Shown here piece after piece: positions 11,101 to 23,300 of a stretch of 64,000 bases of DNA. Numbering within the stretch: position 1 is the stretch's first letter; each line of letters begins with the position of its first letter. The notes beneath the pieces were generated by a model, which was not told the DNA's origin, searched no databases, and worked only from the letters and a program-made list of their open reading frames with translations. The position numbers and the translations under genes are program-made. The stretch comes from Whitmania pigra (Eukaryota > Annelida > Clitellata > Hirudinida > Haemopidae): NCBI GenBank assembly GCA_021613335.1, contig JAJTWR010000365.1, forward strand, positions 2,433,001 to 2,497,000, written 5' to 3'.

Positions 11101-12916
11101 GTGGAATGCGTTTTTAAAAATTTATAAACTTGTTATTCATGGTTTAAGATATTCCCCAGCAAATTTTAGACAAGACCCAAAATGCCAAAATGGCCAGGAC
11201 ATGCAGGAACACAACCCAACATAGGCCAATTTGCATACAAATTACAGAGTCATTACATTCAAAAATTATACTTTTGATAATGTGAAATAATAGTCACACA
11301 GTAATAACCAATAATAGCATTTTACTAAAAGTATTTTAATAACACCATGAAGCACTAATATTATACAAAACAATATTCCAAAATAAGTAAATCTCAGATA
11401 TTTTTTCAAAATATAAATTTCTTTGAAAATTTTTACCTGGATTCTGATTGGTCAATACTTTCCTCATCTGCAGGTAATTCAGATATATCTATGAATTCTT
11501 TACCAGAATTCTCAGTAATACTCTCCAAGGGGTCTGAAAAGTAATCACTTTTGATATTCAGATAAATTATGGTAATTCATAAATTCATTGAACAATTTAT
11601 AAATAAAAATAAATTTATTTATGTTCCATATGATTTATTTACAACACAGATTGCAGATCCCCTACAATGCATTTCCAAGTGATTTCAAATGAGTTTATTG
11701 ATATGAACAACCATAATCATCTCAAAGCTATCTACAGTGGCTATTAACAACTGACTCACTGGAAGTAATCGCTGATGGTGCATCCCTGGATTTCCTTTTC
11801 TCAATGCAATTATTCAACACCTGCAACGACAACGGTTGTATCATTGCCACAGTGATCACTAGGAATGAACGTCAGCAACACAATGATGACGAAATTAATT
11901 AATGTTCATAATAAACAGTAATATATTTTTACTTGTAGCTTGTTCAGCAGCTCTCCATAATCAAAGTTTGGGTCTATATGTTCCAGACTTGAAATAAATA
12001 ATTAAAAGAGTTAATTAGGCCAATAAGATCATTTATTAAGTATTTCATCTACTATTGATATTTCAAAAATGATTAGAATTAGAAAGCTAAGTATACATGG
12101 AATCAGTCAATGAGATGATAAATGCCTATGTTTTATGCTTTCAAATGATTTTATGTGTTTTAAAATGACAAATAAATACCCATTAATTTCACAATTGTTT
12201 TCCAAGCGATATTTCATCTCCATAACAAACTCCGCCCAGAGCTGATTTACAGCTCCAATACCTCCGTGGTACTTGTTCACGATGCACAAGCATATTGCCA
12301 ATCGGCAAGTGATAGAGGGCTGAGCTGATTTGAAGTATTTTAGTTCCTAAATTTTTAATTACATTAACATGTTAATGAAGCTGTAACTAATAAAAGACAT
12401 AATTGCGTTAGATTACTTTATATGAAAGGAAGAACTTGTCTTCAACTTCATCTTCAGCAGTTGTTGTACTGGGGTTACCTCCATTTGAGTGTTGAGGTGT
12501 TTTTAAATTTTCATCACAAAACAAGAACTGAAAATGACATGTGTAAAATGTCAATCAAAATGAACCATCAGCCCAATACCAATCTTTCAGAAATAGAATC
12601 ATTGCCAAATAAATCATAACACCATTTCGTTCCAAATGCCGCCACTATTGTAGCCAATATCTACCTACCAATAAAGCATCACTTATTTGAAATGAGTTAT
12701 CATCTCAGTTATCCTAATCATAACCATAACCTACATCAAGAATGGCATTGAGTGAATCAACAGGAATGAGTGATTCCTCAGATTTAAGGGTGAGTTTTGA
12801 GGTGACCTTTGGCCTGAAACCCTGCACAGCATTGACCTCTGAAATGTTTCATCTTCAATGATTTGCTGATACATTGAATTATGTAAAGGCATACAGGTAT
12901 AATAATAATAATAATA

Positions 12917-12955
<39 letters not shown>

Positions 12956-15492
12956 TTTTGATTCCAAAATAAGAAATATGTACATGTTTTAGCTACCTTA
13001 AGTAGCTATTTTTTAGAAGTTTTGAAGTAAACACATACAATTAATAGAAAGGCCATAAGTTTTGCTTGTTAACATGTCAATCAACCTTTATAACCCACCT
13101 TTTCTTTGTTTATATATTCTTCTATATTTCAGCAGTGAAGCAATATGAGGGTGCTTAAACAAAGACTCAGTTTGTGTTGAAAACAGTCTTAGGAACATCT
13201 TTAGACAGTCTCCTTATAATGACAATGATGATAACAATGATATAATTAATTATATTACTATTTACATTATAAATGACTATTCCATCTTAAGATAATTAAA
13301 GGCTAATAGCAGGATAAGAGCAATAAAATAAATTCCAAACCCAATAGAACTCCAGCAGCATCTGCAAGATTAATTTTGACTGACCATTTGTGAGCTTTAT
13401 GATGATCCAATATTCTTTGGTTTCAAATTAAAGAAGTTAATTTATTAAGAATTTATAAATAAATCTCTTCCAAAATTACATAGAGAATATTAATCAATCC
13501 GAGCCGCTCACTTGACACGTTTGTCATCAATGGCTTCAGATTCCGGCAGATCTAACCAATACGCACAAAGGTCAAATGTACTGCAACAAAATAACTTCAA
13601 ATATGTTTTGGCGGAAGTTAATATGCTAATTGAACTTGTGATTGATGTGAATAAATTAAGCAATTAGGTTGAATGAATAAATGGCTTGAATGCAAGCTCA
13701 CTTTATTGGTGGATTCCAATCATTATCTGAATTATATGAACAATCCTCTATCTTAAAATCAGTTGTTGAGTCGACTGTAATTCAAAATTATTTATTTCAT
13801 TTCTCATTCAAAATAACAAGGCAAGCATCGATCTTTTAATGTACAACAGCAACACATTGACTGGTGAACTCTGGCTAACTTAAAACTGAGACGATATATT
13901 ATGAACACCATTGAATCAAACATTGACAAAATCATTTACAAAATTGTATTTGCTACATGGTTTATGTAAAAAATTACTTGATTTTCATTAAAACTTTCGT
14001 AAAGATACAACCATTGAATATTTCTATATGTGCTTTGGCAGCAGAGATTAAGACAACATTCTAGATAATAATTTGACCAAAAATTATTTGTATCTATTTA
14101 CTGATTTACTTAAAACTTATTAAAATTTATTGATTTATTTAAATCAATAACATACCATTCAAGAGCTGATTGGCCGATTCTCTGAAGACACAACTCGACC
14201 ACATAGACACCTTAGCAACCGATAAATCCTTGCGTGGCTCCTTTTTAAATAATAATCATGATAACTATATACATCAATTAGCCTAATATATTCATAAAAT
14301 TATTCTGGTATAATTCACAAAACTGTTATCAACAACATGCTGCTTTACCAATAGACATATCATTATTATTCATGTACCAACCAAATCTCCTTCAATCAAA
14401 CGAGGATTGATCATCTTATATGAATAAGATTCGATGGTATGATGAAACAGTCCAAACAAGGGAATCCGACTGAAATGAGATGACAATAATAGACGATAAT
14501 ACAAAGAGTAAAGGCAATTATCTATCATGGATATGAATTCCATGAGCCTACAATAAGCCAATTATTAATTACTTAATTACACATCTTGATCGTTAAGTCA
14601 TTTAAATTTCACCAATGAACAAACTCACCATTCAGTTTTATTAACAGCTGATAAAAGAATGTTCAGAAACTTATCCACTTTAATATCCCAAGCAGCTTCG
14701 ATTGGATAATATATGACAATGAAATCCTCAAGTCCATAATAACTATGAATATAGTGATTATCATCCCAGGGAAACATTTCCGATTTGTTCCTCCTTTCCA
14801 GCCATGCTTTTGACATTTCAACTGTTTCTTTTGTATTGTCTCCTACAATATTAGATTTTATTTGTAATTTATGAAAATCCAGTAATTCTTTTAAATAAAA
14901 TAAACATCAACTAAACTAACCAGATGATTAATACATATCATATCAATCAGTCAAAAAACCTAACAAACTGAAACATTCCAAAAGCACCTTGATCCTTGGT
15001 ATCGCTAACATCTCTTTCCTCAGATATTCCAGATACCCAGTATCGAGTCATGATGAATTCACAGCTATCAAACAGGAGCTTTGCATCAGACTTATTCCAT
15101 GTTGGAGACTCAAAGTGTTGTTGATCGGAATGTTTCCATTTGTGCAAAACTTCTTCAAGTTGTGCAACAATGCTAAGATAAACATAATACTTCAACCCTC
15201 AAAGAACTAATTTGTATATAAAAAAAGTGAAAGCAAAGAAATTTAAAATTAAATTAAGAGTGTCAATCGAACCTAATTTCGAAGGGAGACGCCTCAACAT
15301 CAGTTAACTGAAAATCAAGTAATATCTCAATAGTTATCAAATTCACGACTAAATTTATAGTGAAGTCGGCAACACTTTATAAAAAACTTTTAAAGTATTT
15401 GTGGGAACATGTGAAAAAAGAAACCGTGCATTAATGCTGGCTTATCCTTGAAACACAATAGCTACCTTCGTGATCATGAATCTGTCTGCCAT
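8178..15492 (-). CDS. RAB3GAP1: Rab3 GTPase-activating protein catalytic subunit
   Basis: Catalytic subunit of the RAB3GAP complex, which acts on Rab3 and serves as exchange factor for Rab18 with the non-catalytic subunit. ATG at 15490-15492 opens MADRFMITK, then LTDVEASPFEI and SIVAQLEEVLHKW (family N-terminus). Exons near 14625-14816 give the YGLEDFIVIYYP block. 12107-12301 matches the conserved AICLCIVNKYHGGIGAVNQL segment with LWAEFVMEMKYRLENN. 11460-11540 is the acidic linker. 10050-10260 carries MKTFKLANPGCTIGDFVRWC, which includes the FVRW arginine region of the GAP domain. Exons near 9740-9840, 9310-9420 and 9050-9130 match the helical C-terminal half, and 8600-8808 gives LGKIIYEFFCTGRK. 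The final exon (about 8178-8355) ends with DHEFRIVGS, resembling the family's EDFRLAGA ending, then TAA. About 20 exons, apparently intact. Confidence 0.9.
10860..10950 (+). repeat. Fragment of a SINE-like interspersed repeat
   Basis: The stretch from TAATTAATTTATAAAGC to AGAGGCGCCTTGTGTC matches, with scattered mismatches, the body of the tRNA-headed element at 42181-42245. It lacks the tRNA-like head and the tail, so it is a truncated copy in a RAB3GAP1 intron. Confidence 0.6.
12900..12955. repeat. (AAT)n microsatellite
   Basis: About 18 units of AAT with one interruption, inside a RAB3GAP1 intron. It creates a spurious Leu/Tyr-rich open frame on the minus strand. Confidence 0.9.
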
Positions 15493-17347
15493 TTTTCTTC
15501 GACCTGCCAACCACCGAACAAAATCGAGACACGGTAAAGCCGTCCGAGCTGCACACAGCCTTAATGAGATGAAAATATATAAATATAAATATAAAAAATA
15601 TTAAGTTAGTTAAAAAATAACATTAATAAAGCCAATAAATAAATAAATTCTAAATGTTACAAATGTTTGCAAATCTATGTTAAATGTTTTGAGGTTTATC
15701 GAGATGTCTCAAGATGTCTCTATGAATGTTGGGAATGCTGTTGCTCGAAATTATTCAATGTAAACAAGAAACCTAACTACAGCCTCACTACAAATCCGCG
15801 TTATTATTCATTACGCATCTTTGGAAAGGATGTTCCAAAAATAACATTTAGCTTTATTTGTTATAAGTGACTCGGTAATCGTAATGAATCGTTCAGTAGT
15901 TCATTCGGTCATCGCATAGCACACACATTGCTACAGCCCAGCAATCATTGGATTCTCTCGTCACTCAACTCGCTTCGGCCCCTCGATTGCTCAGTAAATT
16001 CTCAATTAAAATACTTTCTGTTGTGTGTCAGTAATTTACACAATTATCGAGTTAAATTTGAGTCGGAAGTAAATTCTGCTGAGGCGCATGTTATTCTCAT
16101 TTTAGAGGAGTAGTCTTGAATACCGTTACATCAATCATGTCGATGTCTTATAGCCACCCGTTGGGTGTCCCTTTCGGTGAATACTCTACCTAACCGACTT
16201 CATCTTAACGCACCGCACGTTGTATGGTTACCGATGAGACATCAATGCCATGCAAAGCAAACTGAGCGTTATAATTTCTACGGAGAGAAATTTAGAAATT
16301 TGCGATCGACTCACCGACCGCGCGCGCAATTTTTCATCAAACGCTCATCGAGTTTAACGTCATTTGAGATTACGCGAACCATCATCTCGACAATCAAATC
16401 GCAATCTCTTGGCAAAGCTCACGGCCCCTCATCTCCAAAATCCAGCACGATGCTACCTCCGCAGCCTCTAAAATTTTTATCATAGCCTTAGTTCTTTTCT
16501 CATCAGTTATGTCGATTCTTTTAAGTCGCCGAATTCAATTCACTATCTTATTGATCTTGAGGGATCGCCTTGAGATGTCAGGCTATATGTTTGCGGTTTG
16601 CACAACGATAGAATAATCAACCAGCGAAAATGGTTGCCATCCGCGATTTCGAGGTTTATAAAAAAAACTATAAAATCAGCCGTTGAACTAGTCCGTTTAT
16701 TAGTCAAGACACTAAGAATTGAGAACTTTAAGGAGAGAATTTTTGAATTTAGAGATCCACTTATCCTAAGATGCCGAAACTTTTGTCGTAGGACATAAGG
16801 TTTTCGGTGCTGTTAACATTACTAATTTGTTATCCAATTTTGATTAATTGGATAATTTGGTGCTTCTCGACTGTACCATTGTTAATATGCTTTATAACAA
16901 ACTTTTTATTAATATTATATATACATCCGGGCAGGTTATTTGAAGTGACATCGATCTGCAACTAGAAGTGTTATCCAAAAGGCGGAACCGTGTCATTATC
17001 AGAGTGAATATAAATTAATTCAATTTTTATTGGCAATATTTGATAAATTATTGTGAATTTTAAATTAGGCAACGACTTTAAATTAGCTCAAAACAGAATA
17101 GTATCCAGGATTTTATTGGCTACTTTTCTATTTGCAACTCTATTGCTTTATGTGACAATTAAACATTGCAATTAGAATATTATTAAATTTATAACTACCG
17201 ACAAAACATTGTTTCAACATTTAATTCCTGGAGACATCTCGATTTTGTGTTGACGGAAGTTCGGTCATCCTGCTGTGACAAACTTTGTGTGGGTTTTGTG
17301 TAAACAGAGATTTCTAGGAAAGATCGTAAACGTTGTACGTTTGTCAA
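15493..17347. promoter_or_regulatory. Divergent upstream region of RAB3GAP1 and the RasGAP gene
   Basis: 1.86 kb between two divergent start codons, so it probably contains both promoters. The part from about 15,900 to 16,800 is less AT-rich than its surroundings and has CpG-containing stretches (for example CGACCGCGCGCG near 16315). Several + strand open frames there show no recognisable protein and are best read as chance frames. No TATA box could be assigned with confidence. Confidence 0.4.
16830..16855. repeat. Perfect 10-bp inverted repeat
   Basis: TTATCCAATT and AATTGGATAA flank a 6-nt loop. It could form a hairpin or be two facing homeodomain/CCAAT-type sites in the divergent promoter region. 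No function is shown. Confidence 0.45.
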
Positions 17348-20300
17348 ATGAATTTAAATGGGGATTTAAATGCATCAGACAATTTGCCGGATCGTGTAGA
17401 AGGATGGCTCAATGTACTAGGTTTGTTTGCTTATGGTGCCACTTTTACATTTTCCAACAAAACTCAGATTTTTTCTTTAAGCAGATGTTCCGGCTTCGGG
17501 AGATATTAGCTTATTAATAGATAAAAGTCGTCATTTCCAATGGCGTCCAATGTACTGTGTATTAAGAATTTCAAGTCATAGATTGAGTCATTCTAGACAT
17601 GAAGTAAGATTTTACTTTCAATATTAGCTTTAGATCATTAAAATAGTAATTCTAGAGGATATTGTAGGATAGGGGTCTTCAAAAGAAAGTTCAAAATCCT
17701 ACGGTTCTGTTAATTGAGGGGACATTGGATGATCTATTAAAATCAGCTGAAGCATTGAACCAGCCACATAAGGAAGATGGTAACTATTAAATTAATGTGG
17801 ATGTGCTACAATTTTTTTGATGATTGATACAAGAATTTTGGGTATATTTGCAAAATGAATATTGTTAGATCTGGATGGAAAAGAAAGGAATTTGTTTTCT
17901 TTTGGAGGGGGTAGTTCATTAGAAGATAACCCCACAAACAGATTTATTGTTAGTATTGTAGGATCACATTTCAAATATCTAATTTCAAAAATTCTTTGCA
18001 AATGGAGCTTGCAAATGTTTTAGAATTTCATCAATAGAACTTCAAGCCACATAAAAGGAAATTTAAGAAGGACCAGAAGTTCAAGTAAACTGGACAGAAG
18101 AAAAGCTGATGAAGCGTCCATTGATGCTGGGTTATTTTTTAATTTTACCATATTTAAAATTTGGATTTGATTGATGCTTTATGGTAAATTATTGTTGTAT
18201 TATCCAATTCCATTGATGACTTGCACGATCAAATTTATAAAACTAATTTTTATTTTTTCTAATTTTGTGAACATTATTTATATCCAGATCCAATATCACC
18301 AGTTATCAGATCTTTTTTAAGTTTTGAACCTTTTGTGAATTTAATCAGCAACAGCTCAACTTCAACAGTCCTCAAAAGAACGAGAAGTTTTGGTCGACTT
18401 TCCAAAAGAATCCAGAGCAAGTGGAGAGGAATTCACGACAGAAATGATTCGACCATCAAAGAGTTAGTTTTTATAAGATTGTTTTGGTACTTCGAACAGT
18501 ATCGCTGTGTAATTGCACAGGCAATTAAATACATTTGATCATCACCTCGGAGTAAACGTCATAATGTTTAAGATCTGCTCTTTGTTTCTTAATTGCTTGT
18601 TTTGATGAATATTTATGTCAACACTCCAAATGTGTAAGGCATGTCAGTAATTAATAATTTTGAATGAATTTCAGAACATTTTACTGATTTTTATCTGTGA
18701 AGCAACTTTATATATTTTGAAAAGTACAAGTATATATAAACCCATCAGTAACATTCAGTCAGGGACATAGAAACCTTGATGATGTACATAATTTCCTTGT
18801 AACTCATTAAATAATATTGACTTGTGACTGTGTTATCAAACTTAATACCTATTTTATTTTAAAATTTTATTAAAATATTTTAATATTTATGCTTAGAAAT
18901 TAGACATCAATCATGTACAAGCTCACAAACACAAACGTTCTAAGTTTTGTTCCTTGAAAAATTCTTAGAAAAATACTTGGAAAAATGTCTTGCTCGAAAA
19001 TAATAATTTCGTTGACTTAAGATTTCTGCAAAATAAGGACAGCAGAGGATTTTAAAATATTTCATGTCGTATGCTGTGACCTGCCACAAAGATCTTTTGC
19101 ATGAGACTCATAGCAAATTTTCACTGCTTCTTTTTCAAAACAAGTCTCGTGAAAATTGAATTACTTTTCATCTGAAAAATATTGTTTACTCCTTACTGGA
19201 GAACATGAACTCAATAAATATTTAACATTTATGTTGTTTCTCAAAGAGCTGCATTCTTTAATGAGATGATAATTGCAGTTCATTTATAATAAACTTCAGA
19301 GGCAGTTTTGTTAATCATGACACCTAACTACCCTTGCCATTCTGCATGGCTACAGGCAATGAGTTAACTTCGTGGGTGACCCGTCAAAATAGCCCAGCGA
19401 CAAAATAGCCCAGTCAAAACATCCCCATCAATGTATCTTTATAAAAAAAATATTTATATGAGTTGATACATTAACCTGTAACTTATTTCAAATTTGATTA
19501 AATGGAATGAGTTTTATGTTTTGATGGTGCTATTTTGAAGGGGCTATTTTGTCGCCGGGCTATTATGACGGGGTGCCAACTTCGTGAGGGTGACATCAGG
19601 CGTCATTTCGGTTTTTCTCTTTGATATGATCGACTCCATCAAAAGCAAAGTTCAGCTTTCAGAGGCTCTTTGTTTTGTACCTTCTTTATTAAATTAAGTG
19701 ATTACATATTAAGTCCGCACATGAATATTAAATTAAGTGATTACGTATTAAGTCCGCACATGAATATTATGATGAAATACGTTATATGATGAGATTTTAC
19801 TTTGATTTTATTAAGTGTCGCTGTACACTAGGTATTGTTGGTCTATTTTTTTGTTATGTTTAATATTATTTAATAATTGTAAAGACATCAAATTCAATTT
19901 TATTTTAAGACCATAATATTTATTTTGCAGCAAATCTCTCAGGACAGCCCAGTCACATGAATCTCTTGTGGGACATCAGCCAATCATTAATCTCACGATC
20001 TTCAATTCAAACACTGATGTCAGAGTTTATCATCATTCATCAGTTCTTTCCAAAGATTACTGTTTTCTCATCTCCAGTGATAAATTGTCTCGTTTATATT
20101 CCTGTTCTTCCTCTTCTCAAATGAACATTTGGCTGAAACAGTGAGAAGTGTTTAAGTCCTTGATGCGATTTTAACTATTTTTTTTCAACTAATTACTAAT
20201 GACATTGGTATCTGGTACTGACTTGCAATTTGAAACTTTTAGTCTCAAAAGGTCTTTAGACCCTATAAGAACGAAGACATTTCGGAACATAAAGTCACTT

Positions 20301-23300
20301 AGCGTTCTTATTTCTGAAGCAAAAAATTTATCAAACAAATCAAGGTGAAAGATCTTCCATGTTTACAAACAAACTGAGATGAAGTAAATGCAGTGGGTTG
20401 TGACAGATTTAATTTTATTTACAGGTACTTTTGTGAATTAGCCATCGACGGCCATGTTTATGGACGAACAACAACTAAAGCCAAAGGTGAAATGCTCTTT
20501 TGGGGAGAAGAATTTCATTTCAGGTTTAAGATTCATGTGATTTAATTAGAGATGATAATTCAGAAACTAGAGATGTGCATGTTTGAAAATTCGTTCTTTT
20601 TTTCCTTTTTATAAGGAATATGCCAACTGTTGAGAAGGGGGAGAAATTAGCAATTAATATTTTTCAAGACATTGACAAAAAGAAGAAAAAAGATCTGAGC
20701 ATTCTCATAGGTAAAAGAAAATTACATTCATTACGTTACTGACTCATGAACATTTGTATTTATTTATTTATTATGTTTTTTACAATTCACTTCTAAACAG
20801 ACTTACTCTGTTATACATGACAGTCTATTTTCTACTCTGATACACCATGAGTAAATTCTTTTGTTGATGAAAAAACTTTTACATTGCCATTCTAATATTT
20901 TAAATTTTGCCATAATTAGATTTTCAATGTGTTTCAGTTTCAAAATTTGTATTTTGCAACAAGTGCATAAAGTAGAAATAAAATATATACAAAAATCACA
21001 GTTTCCAGATGATAGCTTAACTATTTCATGTTTTGGTCTTAATTGAAATCGAGAAAGTGCCATTTGTTTGTTGTTAAAATGTTTTATTCTCGTGACCAAG
21101 TACTTAAAATCTGCATGCTTTTTTGAAAATAATGCTTCATCTTTGTTAACCCTCAATGGGTCCAATTTAAATCAAAAACATGTTGATTTTATTTACTAAA
21201 ACAAATTTGCATCACATTGGACAATTGCATGCCCATTCCGTTATCAAAACCAGTGTTTTCTCTACACCTACCTATCTTAATTTTTTTTAAATATCTCTTT
21301 TTGTATTCAAAGTTTCAGGAGGATCATCTAGCTATTCTTCAGACCTAGTGATATTTTCTAATAAACCCTGTCAATTTTAAACACCTTACAAAAATTACAA
21401 CAGTAATTAACTCCAACAGTTTTTCTATTCTTGAAAGCATGACCATAATATTGTGCTTTTACAATGTCCTAAGAAGATAATTGGCACAATTTTTATAATA
21501 AGAAGCTTGTAGCTACAGAAATTGCCAAGGAACTGATGAATGAAAACACTATTATTTGAAAACCTTTTGAACTCATACACTCCAAATTCAAAATTATCCT
21601 GATTCAAGGAAGATGTGGAACTTTCTTTTTTTGAATATGTTAATCTTCAAACTTTAAAATTAATTCACTTAAATTTAAAATCAAAGTAAAATTATGCAAG
21701 CTGATGTGGCTTGAACGTCATTTTTGCCATTGAGATAATTTGGTAATAAATTTTCATCTTATGCTCTATCAAATACCATTTTAGATGAAAATTATATACA
21801 AACAGACTTGAATTTTGTAATTACTATAATTGTATCAATTGTTACTTGTAGGATGCATTTCACTTCAATTGGCTGATCTCATTCCTGGTCTTGCACAAGA
21901 AAAATGGTATCCGGTTCGACTTGTGAGCGACAAAAGCAGTTCGAACAAAGAGAGTGGTGATGTCTCCATTAGAATCAAAGTGAAATATCGGTCGCTCGAC
22001 ATTCTTCCAGTCAAGTTTTATTCACAGCTCTTGAAGGTTCGTTAGCCATCTCTTTTATCTTATCTTTTGAAATGCTTCACAAATAATTTCACTATCAGCA
22101 CCTGGAACATAATTACCTGACGATAATTGGTGAGTTGGAGCAGCTGTTGAGCGCTAAAGAGAAGGAAGAGTTTAGCATCCTGATGGTCAATGTATTCAGA
22201 ACTGTTCAGATATCTGAAAAATTTCTTGTTGATGCCGTTATAACTGAAGTTAAAAAGCAAGGTGGGTGATAGGATAACTACTAACAGTGCTAAGTTCTTA
22301 GTTTCACCCCTTGGAGCAATATATATATATGTATAGATTAACGACATTATCGACTAGTTGTTAATTTATTTTAACTGTTAAAACTTTAACTTTTAATCAA
22401 ATTGCAGATAAAATAACAGACAATGCATGAAATTGACCAATTAAGAAAACTTTTTGTCATGTTTAACTACTAATTAATCTAATTTTCCATAAACTAACCA
22501 TTAAACAATTTAATCTTTGTGTATCAGATCAAATTCCATGCTTGAAGTTTGAAACTTTATATCTAATAATTTAAATTCTTGCATTGGTATTGTACATCAA
22601 ATAATATATTTTGTTTCATGTTTCTTTTTGAAATAATTTAGCACTTAAAGTTCGGCCTGATATTAAAATTAGTTTTAATTAATTTTATAGAGAATGTTCA
22701 GACGTTATTGAGAAGCAATAGCATTGCCTCAAAATCTATTGATGCTTTTATGAAGCTTGTGTCTGAGAAGGTATTTATTAATTATTGTTAATTACACGTG
22801 TCACGAGTTTTGATTAAAAATAATTCTAAAATGAAATTAATATTTATTTTTTAAAAAGTACTTGAAAGGTGTGCTGGGAGCTTTTGTTGCACCTCTCTTA
22901 GATCCCAATCTAAATCTTGAGATTGATCATGTTTCAAATGGGAATGAATTACAAAGAAGGCAGGAAAGATTGCTCAAGTTTTGCAATGTTGCTTGTTCTC
23001 ATTTGTTTGCTTCAAGTCATTCGAACGATGAAACCGGCTTCCCTCTGTGAGTTCGCATTAATGGTAGATGTCATAGGTTTCCAGTATTGATTCCAGTATA
23101 TTTTACATTTCTATCTTTAGTGAGTTGAAGAAAATTTTCACAAACTTGAAAAAGAGATTGTCATTGGAAGGTCATTCTGATGACACAATAAATCAAGTGA
23201 TAAGCTCCTGTTTCTTCCTGAGGTTCATCTGCCCAGCTATCATGTCACCGAGTTTGTTTGGACTCACTAGGGTTCTTCCCCAGGAAAAAGAAGCTCGGAA

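Noticed and set aside
15900..16800. Protein-coding gene in the divergent promoter region
   Set aside because: Frames such as 16165-16485 have no conserved motif, no consistent splicing and odd composition; best explained by fewer stops in less AT-rich DNA.
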